Assembly: GCA_002105175.1 (NCBI GenBank) | Contig: MCGE01000003.1 | Location: forward strand, 1,995,001-2,059,000 | Reading direction: 5' to 3' | Length of the DNA: 64,000 nucleotides | Source: Absidia repens | Taxonomy: Eukaryota; Mucoromycota; Mucoromycetes; Mucorales; Cunninghamellaceae | Shown: piece by piece, positions 1 through 14,447 of the stretch | Numbering within the stretch: position 1 is the stretch's first letter | Layout: each line of letters begins with the position of its first letter | The notes under the pieces: model-generated | What the model saw: only the letters and a program-made list of their open reading frames with translations | Databases searched by the model: none | Told to the model about the DNA's origin: nothing | Made by a program: the position numbers and the translations under genes

Positions 1-151
1 TCGTTTTATTTACCTCGTGATCTGGTAGTTGTCGTCGTATATATGCAGCATAGTTAGGAAGACCTTTTAAAAGTTGCTTCTTGTCACTGATAGTACATTC
101 TAAAGGAGATACTTCAACAATCACCGTTTGCGCTATCGGTAAAGGGTGCAT
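1..151 (-). CDS. 5' exon of an unknown protein, truncated by window edge
   Basis: The reverse strand has an ATG at 151-149 and an open exon down to 14 (46 codons). It is followed directly by a GTAAAT splice donor reading off the left edge. The peptide begins MHPLPIAQTVIVEVSP and ends in QLPDHE. It is moderately hydrophilic, has no signal peptide, and its codon use looks coding. The exon length is a multiple of three, so the next exon starts in phase 0. I do not recognise the family. The upstream 577 bases would be its promoter and lie behind the 3' end of the eL37 gene, which is transcribed in the same direction. The gene could also be a remnant; the missing sequence to the left decides. Confidence 0.5.
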   Translation of the reverse strand, partial: MHPLPIAQTVIVEVSPLECTISDKKQLLKGLPNYAAYIRRQLPDHEVNKT

Positions 152-727
152 TGAAAATAAAAAAATACAGGACTAGAGAGAAGGAAAGAAAAATATAGGG
201 CACGCCCATAAAAGAAAAAAAAATCGCGGCGTTTGAATTGTGTAGGTGCCTTATAGATGCAGGCAGTACACCCACGCACTTCAAGCGAATTTGACAGTTG
301 ACACAGTTTAAACATCCCCTCCTCTTTGACGATACGTCCAATATCTACCACATAATTTTGACCTTTCCTTTAATAAAGATCCAATATGAGCAAAACGAGA
401 GCAAAAACGCTTATGTACGAGCAATGCTAAAGGACAGAAATACTCCATCAGCCGATATTTCCTGATCATCACACACACTCACATATGCTACAGATAAATA
501 TGCCACCTGATTAGAGGACGACAACATGTAAAGACGAGACGGCTAACCTTCACATCAAATATACACACACCCATCCCGCTCTTCATCCACCTTGTCCCAT
601 TTCACGTCACATCCCAGTAATAATCCACATCCAAGACAACAACAGTAAAAAAAAAAAAAAAAAAGTAAAAAAGAGGTTGAATAAAAAGACTTTATTTTTG
701 TAATATAGATAACAACAACAAAACAAT
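152..727. other. intergenic: promoter of left-edge gene and eL37 3' flank
   Basis: This is AT-rich sequence with an A-run near 645-664. The small open frames here are in shifted frames and look non-coding. I see no RNA gene or repeat. Confidence 0.5.
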
Positions 728-1468
728 TTAAGCAGAGGCTTGCTTCTTGGCTTGGGTACCTAAATATTAAGGGTGACAAGAAGAAGAAAGAATCAGTCAC
801 CATACCCTTTATATCAGTCCAAACTATTAACTTACCTTCACGGAAACCGTTCTTGAAACGGCTGTGGACAACCTTCAAGTATCTCATGCGACCAGTACCG
901 GTAGTCTTTCTTCTCTTGCCCTTTTCGGACCAGTTGACTATAATAGAAAATAAAGAGGTTGGAGGTGAGTTTTTGAAAGGCCGGGTTCGAGAGGTGGAGA
1001 AGTTGTCAATATCAGGTCACTAGGTCACTTACAGGATCGGATCTTGGCAGCGGGGTAACCACATTGAGCGCAAGTCTTCTTTTGCTTGTGGTAAGATCGG
1101 TCACCGCAACGACGGCAGAGAGTGTGGGATTTGGTGTGACGTTTACCAAATGAAGAAGTACCTTTAGTCTATTATATACAAAGTAATGATATGAATGAGC
1201 AACCATCTTCTCTTTTTTTTTAAGGAATGACGATAATGATAGGTAGAAGAGAGACCAAAAGATTTAAATGGTGATGAGGTCAAAATGCGGTCGGTAGTGT
1301 GGTTTTTTTTTTGGTGGTTTTTATTTTTTTTTACTATCGCTCGTTTTCTTGTTGGGTCCATCCATCCATCTATTCATCCATTCATCCATCCATCGTTATT
1401 GACACACTATTTCTATCATCATCGTCATCCTTGTTATTTGAATCATATTAGTATTTCGTACTTACCAT
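728..1468 (-). CDS. RPL37: 60S ribosomal protein eL37 (L37)
   Basis: A structural protein of the large cytosolic ribosomal subunit that contacts rRNA through a zinc ribbon. Four exons join in phase to 90 aa: 1468-1466, 1168-1033, 937-836 and 759-728. The first coding exon is the ATG alone, followed at once by GTAAGT; exon 2 continues [16 protein letters not shown]. The two CxxC pairs of the zinc ribbon are visible (CRRC and CAQC), followed by the basic [17 protein letters not shown] stretch and a QAKKQASA tail. Length and motifs match the family throughout. The 297-nt first intron contains CCAT-type repeats on the plus strand. The gene is divergent from the DUF7137 gene. Identification is firm; the intron ends are well supported by phase. 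Confidence 0.97.
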
Positions 1469-2307
1469 GCTGAATGCTTAAAAAAAGTATATTCAAGGGA
1501 GGAAGGAAAAAATCAAATCAATTGAGGGCGCGATGGATCTTTTTTTCCCTTGAGCTTGAGCCCAGCCCGTCTGTCCGTCCAGGATTTTCAATCGCCGACG
1601 TAGCTATTTTTTTTCTCTCGCTGGTGAAGGAAGGAAAGGCTATATTAACTTTGAAAAGGTATCCAGTAAATGATATTGTCCTTGTAAGACTCACAGTTAC
1701 TGTGATAGTATGATTGGAGACCATAATAAACGTGTCCTTTTCTTTTTAATCATTTATCCCTGTGTCGTCAATTAAGCCATACCCGTTTGTTTATCAAAAG
1801 CTGATAAAACAGGACTCTAGAGTCCACATCCTTCTTCTTTTTTTTTTTTTTTCTCAAATAAATATTAGTACCATTCATGGAATAGCATTAATTTTTTTTT
1901 TCATTGTTTCATAAAGTGAGAGATAGTAAACACGTCCAAGAAGGAAATGATCAATATCGACAAAATCAATCGGCGGTTGAAATACCCAGCAAATGGAAAT
2001 TGACAGGGACCAATTCACGGAACATACGATTGATGATTGATAAACGATTGATGATACTATAAAGAGATAGATTAAAGGTCATGATACAGTATATTTCATT
2101 AAAAAGGGAGTGAATACGCTCAAATGATACATGACATATATGTATAGGAAAAGAGTAAAAAATAGCAACCCAAAGGTAAGACAAACATCTGTCCAAAAAG
2201 GCAGGTTTATTTTTACCTACTCGGGGAGTTCAAAAAAACCTTTTTTTTTTTCTTTCTTTCAGTCGCTCTCTTCTTTTCTCTTCTTTGTCTTTTCTTTATC
2301 TATCAAC
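1469..2307. promoter_or_regulatory. shared divergent promoter region, eL37 and DUF7137 genes
   Basis: This 839-base interval separates two divergent start codons. It holds T-rich runs (1837-1853, 1891-1901 and 2239-2252). I cannot place a defined TATA box or a known ribosomal-protein promoter element. Open frames here are short and not protein-like. Confidence 0.4.
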
Positions 2308-3379
2308 ATGACCCAAATGAAGTCTTTACTATTGGCGTTTTTAGTTATATGCTGTATTATTATCAATGCTGATGTTGTTTCCCTAGAAAAACGAAGTAAG
2401 TACGAGAAAAACACTGTTATCCTTGATACATACCTGATCGCTCACTCATTCGCAATTTTTTTTTTTTTTTTTGGATTATTCTTCTGTTTTCCCCTTTATA
2501 TAATATAGTTCCTCAAGGTAAAGGCTCTACGGTTATTTTATCATATTATATCACTATTTATTAACATGTACTCTTTCTTGTAGCCGTTGGTGGACTTCCT
2601 TCAGGTTCAGCCTCATCTTCTCAAGCAGCTCCCCCCGCCAGCTCATCATCTCAACCTCAGGCCAGTGGCAATGGAACCACACCCAACACAGGCAACAGCA
2701 CGTTGCCCGCCGGAAACAACACAGCAAGCGCACCTGGAAACAATACAAACTCGATGGGCAACTTGCCTACCTCAGCAAGCTATGGGGTGACAGTCCAAGT
2801 CGGTGGAGCAACGTTTTTGGCCCCCACAGCAAGCAAATCGGTATCACCTTTATACCGTGTGGATGCCAAAGAAAATGTGACATTCAGCTGGTCCTTTACT
2901 AATCTTTTGGTTCGTCCTGCTAACTTGACTTTGGCAGCTGTCGGTCCACAATCCGCCACTTATATTATCGCAGCTTTGAATGGGGATGCTACAAGCTATG
3001 TCTGGCAATTGAATTCCGTAGTACCCAAAACTCCTTTGATGAATGGGTATTATCAAATTCAACTTTACGATCAACGAGGTCCTACAGCTCTCCCTAGCCC
3101 TGGTTGGCTGATGCCTCAAAGTCGATTGACAATTGCGTTTTATACACCTGAAAGTTATCAACCAGTCACCAACAGTAAGCAATCTATTCTTCTTGAATAA
3201 TCCTAATCTCGAATATTTTATATATACATATTAATCTTTTTCTTCTTTTAGGCAATTATTGTCCAACATGCTTCTATAGTGCAGCACAGACCTTGAAAGA
3301 TACCTTTGGACCTCTAGGGATCGCTTTTGGTGTTGCTTGCCTGACCTCCGGTCTATTTGCTTATAGTCTTGTTAATTAG
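2308..3379 (+). CDS. DUF7137-type secreted/membrane protein
   Basis: Four exons in phase: 2308-2395, 2509-2517, 2584-3174 and 3252-3379, giving 271 aa. An N-terminal hydrophobic segment (about residues 5-23, SLLLAFLVICCIIINA) looks like a signal peptide and is followed by a Kex2-like LEKR. Next is a Ser/Gln/Asn-rich linker with several N-glycosylation sequons (NNT, NGT, NST). After that comes a beta-rich domain starting near YGVTVQVGGATFLAP, with the family pattern of a variable core, a GYYQIQLYD strand and a late CPTC pair. A C-terminal hydrophobic helix (about GIAFGVACLTSGLFAYSLV) suggests a type I membrane or GPI-like end. The fungal family has no established function. Exon 2 is only 9 nt and can be skipped without breaking the frame. 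Confidence 0.82.
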
Positions 3380-3855
3380 TCCTCTCATACTTCTAGTTAG
3401 ATATTTACATACCTTTTTATACTCTTTCTTTCTTCTCTTCCCTCTTTTTTTATTTATATATCTTCATGTAAAACCTTTATCATTATTTCTTTTGGCATTA
3501 TATACAGTACATTGTCGTAACTCACATTTTTATGGATATTTTCCCTCTACCTTTATCTCCTCAGCTCTTCCATTTTTTGTTTGTTTGTTTGTTACTTACC
3601 CCTTTTTACAACACCAATCTAACAACCCTTTTTATTTAACCCATCCTGTTTAATAATAAAAAAAAAAGACCAAACACCCCAAATCGCTGATCTCATGTGC
3701 CTTTGTACTGTTGTATTGAATGTCGGTGATTCAAAATGTCACAACTTGAAATTTTATTTTTTTTGAACTTTTTTTTTTCCCTCCTTTTCAAAGCAAAAGC
3801 AAAAGCAGACCACCACCGCCACCAACTTTACAAAAATATTATCTATAAAAACGAA
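3380..3855. other. intergenic: 3' UTR and leader region
   Basis: T-rich 3' flank of the DUF7137 gene with AATAA-type signals near 3650-3668, then the leader of the next gene. An in-frame upstream ATG at 3736 would add 40 hydrophobic and basic residues to the RRM protein. I treat this as leader because the acidic MMEDDQLDFGDLDDFDD start at 3856 is more protein-like. Confidence 0.4.
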
Positions 3856-5867
3856 ATGATGGAAGACGATCAACTCGATTTTGGAGATCTCGATGACTTT
3901 GACGACACACTACAGGCAATCGATCAAGATTTGGTTATTGAATCAACAAGATATGAGGATGAAATTGCGAAAATGGAAAGAGAATTAGGATTGGATAATT
4001 CTACACAGCCAGTATTAGAATCAGAACCTTTGACAACACAGTCTTCATTATCTCAACAAGAAGATCACACCAAAAGCAATACAGCAATCAATTCTCAACA
4101 AGAGGATCTATCCAAAAACTGTACAGCAACCAAGGGGAAGAACTCCTCCACAGCAACAATATCCTCCCACACTGCGGCACCCTCTTCTTCTTCCTCCAAT
4201 TCCAACTCCTCCAACAGCAACAAGTCAACTGCAGCCATCGTTGAAACACGTGCTCGCCGTTTTGGAAAGAACACCATTCAACAAAGAACCAATACTACCT
4301 ACCAACACAATACGCATCCTTCTCGACAGCCGCAACATGTCAAGCCAAGCTCCACTTCACCAGCAGTACTCACACCTGTCCCTAGTCTCTCTTCAACCCG
4401 TCGTGGAATACCGCATGGACAAACCAATACCAAGTATGTTTTTTTTCTGATTTTTGTGGGATTATTTTTGCAATCAAGTTGTTTTATGCCGTCACTACTG
4501 CTACTCGTATACAAACACAAGGTTTATCTTTATGTTGCCCATCATCATTATCATCATCCTGTGTCCTCTTGTGCCGTCATCATCATTTACGGGTTATGGG
4601 GTTATATAGTGAACGGAAAATATCAAAAAAAAAGGTGTCATGGGCCGGAAAAAGGAACATGGAAGGATTAGTGAAGATGTGTCAAAGGCTGGGGAAAGAA
4701 GGTGGGGGGGGAGGGGACATTCTGACGCACTGTGATGCAAAAAATCAAAAAAATCAAAAAAAATCAAAAAAGGTTGACTTAGGTGGATAGCGACTAACAA
4801 TCATGCATATTATTCTGCTTTTCATTTTTTCTTTTTAGGGTAAGCGCCATAGAGCAGCCAGAGATGGATGGTGTCAACAACAAGCGCAGGAAGAAACGCA
4901 CCATGAAAAAGGAAGCATTACGAAAACAACGTCGTCATGCTGATATCAAAACACACGACGTGCCTGATACGACCGAAGAACGACAACAACAACGGTTTAC
5001 TTTTAAACGCTCTCAACATACCCAACAGCAACAGCAGCATGAACAACGACAACCTATTCAGTCACGGAAACAGCAACAACTTGATGATCGAAAAAACGCA
5101 AGTGGAGAAAGAAAACGACAACGGCGACATTCAGGAGACGATGGATGCAGTGGAAATATCGCAGGTGGACGAAAACCGGCATCACATGTGGGCATGAATC
5201 AGATAGTAATCTCAATCAATCAGCCAGGATCTATACGTGAACCAATAGACAATGGAAATGTAAGTCTTTTTATTTCTTTGGGCGAAAAAAAGGAGGGGAG
5301 ACAAGCATCAAAGGCAAATGTGCTATGACTTATCATTTACCATTTGAATATTTTTATAGTATGGAACGCCCATCTCCAATTCAATGACCTCACCAATACA
5401 GCAATTCGATCGGATGACACGTCCCAATCGTCAAGGGTTCTTCATTCGAGGAGCTGCCGCTGCCGCTGCCGCTACGATTGCTCATACACCTGAACCTCGG
5501 AGAGTTACCTTTGACAATCAACCGTTCTCATTTAGACCTCGACAATATGACCAACTCAACCATCTTCATCACCATCAACAACCACAGCATCGCTTGGTTA
5601 CTCTGAATCAAGAAGAACCAACGACTATCCTGCATGGAATTCCCGAAAAGAAAATGTCCTTTGGTGGCAATCAGAAACAACTCCCGGCAAACACACAACA
5701 ACAATTTGAGCGTATGGAATATCATCACTTGGCTAACGTGGATCACGAAGGTCCAACCACTATACTGCATGGTATTCCGGAAAAGAAAACTATCTCTTTT
5801 GCCAACCACCGCCAACATCCTCATCCTCATCATCAAGTCGACAATAGCAGCAGCAAGTCAACACCAA

Positions 5868-5909
<42 letters not shown>

Positions 5910-6425
5910 ATCAGCATCAGCGGATATTACGACGACTTGGTGATAGTGGTGATTTAGCAGCAACAGCACCAACAAAACCTCGAGGTGAAGCATCCCACAA
6001 ACGCCAAAAAGTGAGCAAGGACAACGGTGACACGCCTTCGAAGCTTACCATTTCCAACCTTCCTCCAGGGGTCACGGCATCTACTATCAAGTCACTTGGC
6101 TCAAAGGATCTCAAGGTAAAGAAAGGGTGAAAGGGAGGGGGGGGCGGAGAGGGGTGATGTATACAACATGCTAACTTCTTTTTTTTTTTTTTGCCCCGGA
6201 ATATAGTTTGTATCTCTGAATCAAAAGACAAATTCTGCTACTGTGCGGTTCAAGACAAAGGCACATGCTGTCAATTTTCGACGAAAACGCAACAGGTAAA
6301 TATATATATATATAAAGTACTGCACAGTAATGAATTGAAAAAGACTGTTACTTATTTCTTTTATATGTATATATAGAGCTATGATATCTGGTCGACGTAT
6401 ATCTGTAGATTTTAGCAATAATTGA
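3856..6425 (+). CDS. disordered protein with C-terminal RRM-like domain
   Basis: Five exons join in phase (3856-4433, 4839-5259, 5360-6115, 6207-6295 and 6377-6425) into about 630 aa. The N-terminus is acidic (DDQLDFGDLDDFDD) with a short helical stretch, followed by long Ser/Gln/Asn-rich disorder and a very basic segment (KRRKKRTMKKEALRKQRRH) that could be a nuclear signal. An Ala run and a His/Gln tract (5866-5920) follow. A short motif, PTTILHGIPEKK plus SF, occurs twice. The last 70 residues fit an RRM: KLTISNLPPGV as RNP2 and NSATVRFKTKAHAV as RNP1, then a final GRRISVDFS strand. A role in RNA binding is inferred from this domain only. The first intron (405 nt) is long for this window. 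I do not recognise the ortholog. Confidence 0.75.
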
Positions 6426-6559
6426 AAACATGATCTCCCTTTAGCATCTTCTTAGCGACTTTCCCTCTTTAGCTTAGGTTTTCTGCTTCACTGATATTTG
6501 AAAAATAAAAAATCCAAATTCCGATTATTTTTTTTTCTTTTTCTTTTTTTTGCTGCTGC

Positions 6560-6560
<1 letters not shown>

Positions 6561-6618
<58 letters not shown>
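6561..6618 (+). repeat. 58-nt T homopolymer just upstream of the helicase start
   Basis: An uninterrupted run of 58 T ends 14 bases before the DHX35 ATG, followed by CTCTTCAGTCAACC. It could act as a nucleosome-excluding promoter element, or as the pyrimidine tract of a 5' UTR intron ending at the CAG. Length in the real genome may differ, because long homopolymers are error-prone. Confidence 0.85.
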
Positions 6619-6632
6619 CTCTTCAGTCAACC

Positions 6633-9653
<3,021 letters not shown>

Positions 9654-10599
9654 AAATATAGAAGTTGCATCCCTGTTCTACTTCTCCTCCCCCCCCCCCT
9701 TGTGCATAGTATATAATACATATTTAGATTAGATTTCCCCCTCCTTTATTAGTTTATTTATTTATTAATATTGTTTTATATATTATGATATTCTTATTTG
9801 AAAAATAATAAAACACGGAAATTGAAACGATCATTGTATTCAACGTTTACAGTATAGAGGGATCATGTAATGATTGTGGTATTCGTATTCATGGGGACAA
9901 TAGAGCGATGGTCACAACAATCATGGGTAGCTGTGTGCTTCGATATATTTGTGTGTGCCTGTGTGTAGTGGTGACTTTTTTTTTTTTTTTTTAAAAAAAA
10001 ACAAAAAAAACAAGGTACTAGGTATTTGGAGTTGGTTGGCTTTGGCTGAGGAATCGAGAAATTGCAGGTGTTTACCAAAAATAAAAAATAAAAAGAATGT
10101 TTACGGATGTAAACTAACTTTAGTGTGCTTCATTCATCATATTCTCATGCGCGCTTATTGCTGTGCTTTTTTTATGTGCTCTCCACTTGCTTTTTTTTTT
10201 TTTCTTTCTCACACCCCTCGCATTGCTATTATTTGAAACCATTCAGGAATTTCGTCTCAATCCTATATTTGAAAATCCAGTACCTCCAATGCGGTATTTC
10301 AAAAAGTGTGCATTTTCTTTGTTAGGGCACTGTATTGTACAGTACAATGTGGGTATACTTACTTGATAAAAAAACAAATTAAACATATGGAAGACAATGG
10401 AAAGCAAAAATACAGGTCATATTTTCTTCAGATGTAGATATAAACCATAATAAATAAAACTAAACTAGTCTATTGATAATATTATGGCATATATCTAAAT
10501 ATGAGGTAATTAAGGTGTGTGTGTGAGAATGGAGGGGAGACAGCGAGAGGGTGAAAGGTATCTTTTTGTATAAACATAACCTCGGATAAGCTGGTACAG
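9654..10599. other. intergenic: helicase 3' flank, nothing coding seen
   Basis: AT-rich DNA with AATAA-type signals near 9805-9812 that probably serve the helicase transcript. It also has a T run followed by an A run near 9977-9998 (a short fold-back). I see no convincing exon or RNA gene. Confidence 0.4.
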
Positions 10600-11600
10600 C
10601 CAAAGAGGTAGGATGAACTATGCTACCATGAGTGGCAAACTATTCTACAGTGAAGGGATAAAACTGATCTAGGTCAAATTGTCCCATTTTGACTGGCAAC
10701 GGCATCAAGACAAGAGAACAGCCATTCTGCCTATATTGAAATGTGGCGGTCAATGTTGGGAAAAGAGAACCAGTATATTGATCATGCTGTATGACGAATC
10801 GAGCTTTTATTATGTATCCACCAAAAAAAAACCCCCTCCGTTTCAAATCCCGCCCACGTGAATATATATTTACTTCCAATTTTTTTTTTCCTTTCCTTTT
10901 TCCTTTTTTTTTTTTGTTTTTTTCATCATTATAACCTCTATGAAGTAATGATGGTTTTAGATTAGTGTCAGGACTAGTTTAGAAGGGTTTTCAGAACAGG
11001 GATTACAACATTCATGGGGAAAGACTTTCATTTTGGATCTAGAATCCGAAGGCACCATTGGTTTGGCTTTTTGGAGCCTTCACTACCTTGGTTTAGTATT
11101 AGTTTGCGCATAGTTTATATCTATATTTGAAATGAAAATGTTTTTTTTTTTTTCATGCCTCCATGAAATATGTCTCATTTCTCTCTCTTTTCTGTGCAAG
11201 AGATTCCTTTTTCCCATCATCACTTTAGATTAGTGTTGACCAAGGGTATGCTTTAATAAAAGAATGCCCATTTATTCATTCTCATGTTCTTGTACCGTTC
11301 AGTCCCATTTTCAATTGTTCCTTGAACAATCTTACGCATCAATAAAATAATATCCCTTTTTATCTTTCTCATGCCTTGTACTGTACTGTTCAGACTCATT
11401 TCAGATTAGCGTTGTCCATTCTTTTTCAAATATCACATTAGTTTTCCTCATATTACCTCCGTTACATCCCTTATTTCAATAAACCTTCCCGTTTTTAGGT
11501 TTAGTATCTTCCGATATGTATCAATAAAGTATGTCTTTTTATTAACCGTACTCTAACTCATCACACAGTAAATGATATTGCTATTGTAACTGTTTTGTGA
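10600..11600 (+). repeat. dispersed repeat family copy 1 (plus orientation)
   Basis: Upstream motif CTATTCTACAGTGAAGG near 10643, then CCCGCCCACGTGAAT near 10848 and a pyrimidine-rich stretch. The conserved block follows: TTAGATTAGTGTCAGGACTA, a CATGGGGAAA element and TTTCATTTTGGATCTAGAAT, up to TTAGTATTAGTTTG near 11100. A tail of AATAAA-rich sub-units (TTCAATAAA, CATGCCTTGTAC) continues to about 11600. It matches copies at 12.1-12.6, 18.6-19.3, 25.4-26.1, 57.8-58.5 and 59.6-60.3 kb. With copy 2 it makes an inverted pair whose CACGTG ends face outward. The edges are approximate. Confidence 0.75.
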
Positions 11601-12094
11601 GTGGTGGTACCAAACACTTGCTCTCTAATTCATTCACTACGACTACTTTTTACTGCCCGTACAACAGGAGCTGGTCGGTAGTCTTGGATCACTCACTTCA
11701 TATACAGTCATATTCCTGCTCGACCAATCATATAAAAAAAATTAGTTGTGTTGTTCATGAAGCCGCCACTATAGACTATTTTGTACTTCGATCTAGCTTA
11801 TCTATGACCAACTCGCCTCAGTACATTAATTTATTTATTTTTGCAAGTGGAGGGGATAGTTTGTAGCTTAATATGCCCACTCAAAAACAGTCATTTTTAG
11901 TATAAAATCATCCTTATCACCAAAAATATAAAACTATAGACTAAAAATTTGCATTGCCCCCAATACCGCCGTTAATGGAGCCATAAGTACTGGCAAAACA
12001 CATTAAAAACAATAAAATCGCCCAAGCAACGCACATCAAAGAGACACTGAACAGTACAAGAGATCTATTGGAGATAGCGTGAGGGAGACTATCG

Positions 12095-12640
12095 GGGGGA
12101 CCTAGAGAGTGGTCAGAAACTTCATCGTCTAAGGAGACTATTGTATAAAGAGACCTAATATATTGTACTAGACAGACAAGACGCGAGAAAGACTGTAAAT
12201 GGATATCTTTTATTGAAGCACAACAACAATCAACACTGGTCAAAAGGTGTGATGGTAGTAATAAAAAAAAGAATCCCTTGTACAAGACATGAGAAGAGAC
12301 TATTGAGACATATTTCATTGAGGGAAGTATAAAAAAAATATATTTATTCATATATACATTCAAACAATGGAAAAACTAATACTATTAAGCTAATGAATGC
12401 TTCCAAAAGCCAAGTAATAATGGTCAAAAATTCTGAATCCAAAATGAAAGGGTTTCCCCTTGCATCTTGTAATCCCTGAGCTGAAAACGCTTCTAAACTA
12501 GTCCTAACACTAATCTAAGTCAAACAAAGCCTGAAAGAAGTTGAATGGTGAAGAAAGAAAGAAGAAAGAAAAAAAGGAAATGAAAAGAATAGCGCGAAAA
12601 TAAAAACCACTGGGCGGCATTTAAAATGTTTTCTGTAGCC
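12095..12640 (-). repeat. dispersed repeat family copy 2 (minus orientation)
   Basis: Reverse-oriented copy. CTTGTACAAGACATGAGAAG lies near 12277, AAACTAATACTATTAAGC near 12371 and GAAAGGGTTTCCCCTTGCAT near 12447. Then come CTAGTCCTAACACTAATCTA near 12498, GTTGAATGGTGAAGAAAG near 12540 and a degenerate CACTGGGCGG end near 12609. It pairs with copy 1 as the other arm of a roughly 2 kb inverted arrangement. I saw no transposase between the arms. Confidence 0.72.
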
Positions 12641-12660
12641 CCTCACAGAGCTGCAGGGCT

Positions 12661-13016
12661 GACCATATCCTCCTGGGGGGGGTTTTTTTTTTTCATGACC
12701 TTTTTGATTACGATAAAAAAACAAAAACAAAATATGGTATGGCTACACACTTCGGAATAACGATGTTACCCGCAATAACAATGCAAGTTTGTTTTCCCGT
12801 TGATATCGTTACTGTGGGACCTGACTGTATTGGTTATATTTGGTTTCAACATTATACATAGATGTATCGTCAAGTAATAAAGAATCATTCGACCTTAATA
12901 ACTTCATGCAGACTGGAATGAGATCCTACATGCAATGCTTGCCCATCATTCATCATAGTAATTATAAATCCACAAGTTTTTTTTTTTTTGATATGAAGAA
13001 AAATCATGTTATCTGC

Positions 13017-13060
<44 letters not shown>

Positions 13061-14447
13061 GTGAAGTACGGCAGTTCCTATTCAAAAAAGGCAAAAAATC
13101 AAATGCCCAAAACTCATACATTGATTATTGTTCACTAATATTATTTTTATTCGTAAAATATGCTTTATACCTGCAACAGATAGTATGAATGTGCCGGTCG
13201 ATATTTTTAATTTACCTTAGGTTGACCTATAATCCCCCCAAAAGCGATATTCTTAAAAGCGGGATTTGAAAATCGCCTTGCCCCTTTTTCTTTTTTCGTT
13301 TTTTTGTATCTAGCATACAATTTATCTGCGAAAGGTAACAAGGAAATAAAAGAGAAACAAATGTGTATTATTATTCACATATGTTATATGGGTTTTATAT
13401 ATTGTAATTTGGACAAAAGTAGGAACAACATATTGGGACGCTTTGGTATTGATACATGGTGTAGTCGATTTTTATGACAGATGGATGATTGAACTCAATA
13501 AAACCCAAGCTTCTTTTGATTTTAATTTTTTTTACTGTCAACTTTGATTTGTGCATGTTGTTATGATTGATCTTTATTTTACTTCAGTATAGAGGCGGGG
13601 GCGGGTTATGTGAACTCAGCGTAGGGATACTTCAATGGTAGTGCGCCAATCTCCAGACATCGCACTTCGGGAAAAGCGACTTTTTATTTTTTCAAACCAC
13701 GACATTCTTTTATCTTGCATTGCAACATGATGTCTGAAGAGTTCGACACCTAACTCCGGAATGACTGTAGGCTATGTGAAATTGTGTATGGTTGTGTCGA
13801 GAATGTGTTAATGGAAGGACTGGAGCAAAGAGGGTCATAATGATGAATGATGTTTTTTTTTTGTATCATGCAGTCGTCACTTTATTCATCAAGTCGCATT
13901 AGATAGACATTCAGCGTCGTGGGAAGCTGCATAAACGAAGGGTCATGAACCTTATATACAGGAAGAAGTGAGCTACTGTAACTAATCATTTACTTGCCAT
14001 GATCAACAAACAATGAATGCTGCAACTGGTGACTTGGGGCAAAGCTGGCGGTTGAAAACGTGGCGGATTTAGCGTATCGTTTAGTGGTTGGCGATATGAC
14101 ACGGCTACAGTGGAACAACCTTCCTCTTTTAATTTGATTCATTATATTTTCATAGTGCTTTGGTTTTAATTTTCAGTTTCTATTGTACTTTAGATGATGC
14201 TGTTGATCATTTTGTTTGTTGTTATTTTTTTTTTTTTTTTTTAGTTTTAGTTGCCTCCCCTATTTTGTTCCATAACAATAAAAACACAACAATAAAATAA
14301 AATTTCATTTTTTACCTTTTCTTCCTCTTTCTTCTCCATTACTTTTATTTTTTATTTGGCCTCAAATATATATTCTCTCCTTCCTTTCCCATTCCTCCTT
14401 TTTTTTTTTTTCTTCTACTTTGTCAATAAAACAAAAAAAACTCGATA
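12661..14447. other. intergenic, 1.8 kb, no gene seen
   Basis: Contains a 42-nt T run (13018-13059) and other A/T runs. The part from about 13990 to 14447 is presumably the promoter and leader of the next gene (TTAGTTTTAGTTGCCTCC, then AATAAAACA-type sequence before the ATG). I checked for tRNA, 5S and snRNA signatures and found none. Confidence 0.4.
13018..13059 (+). repeat. 42-nt T homopolymer
   Basis: An uninterrupted T run between CTGCG and GGTGAAG. It lies in repeat-rich intergenic DNA with no nearby start codon that it could serve. Confidence 0.85.

Noticed and set aside
3736..3855. In-frame ATG extension of the RRM protein (40 residues)
   Set aside because: The extra segment is a Phe/Leu run followed by basic residues and resembles a T-rich leader. 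The acidic start at 3856 is more plausible, though not proven.
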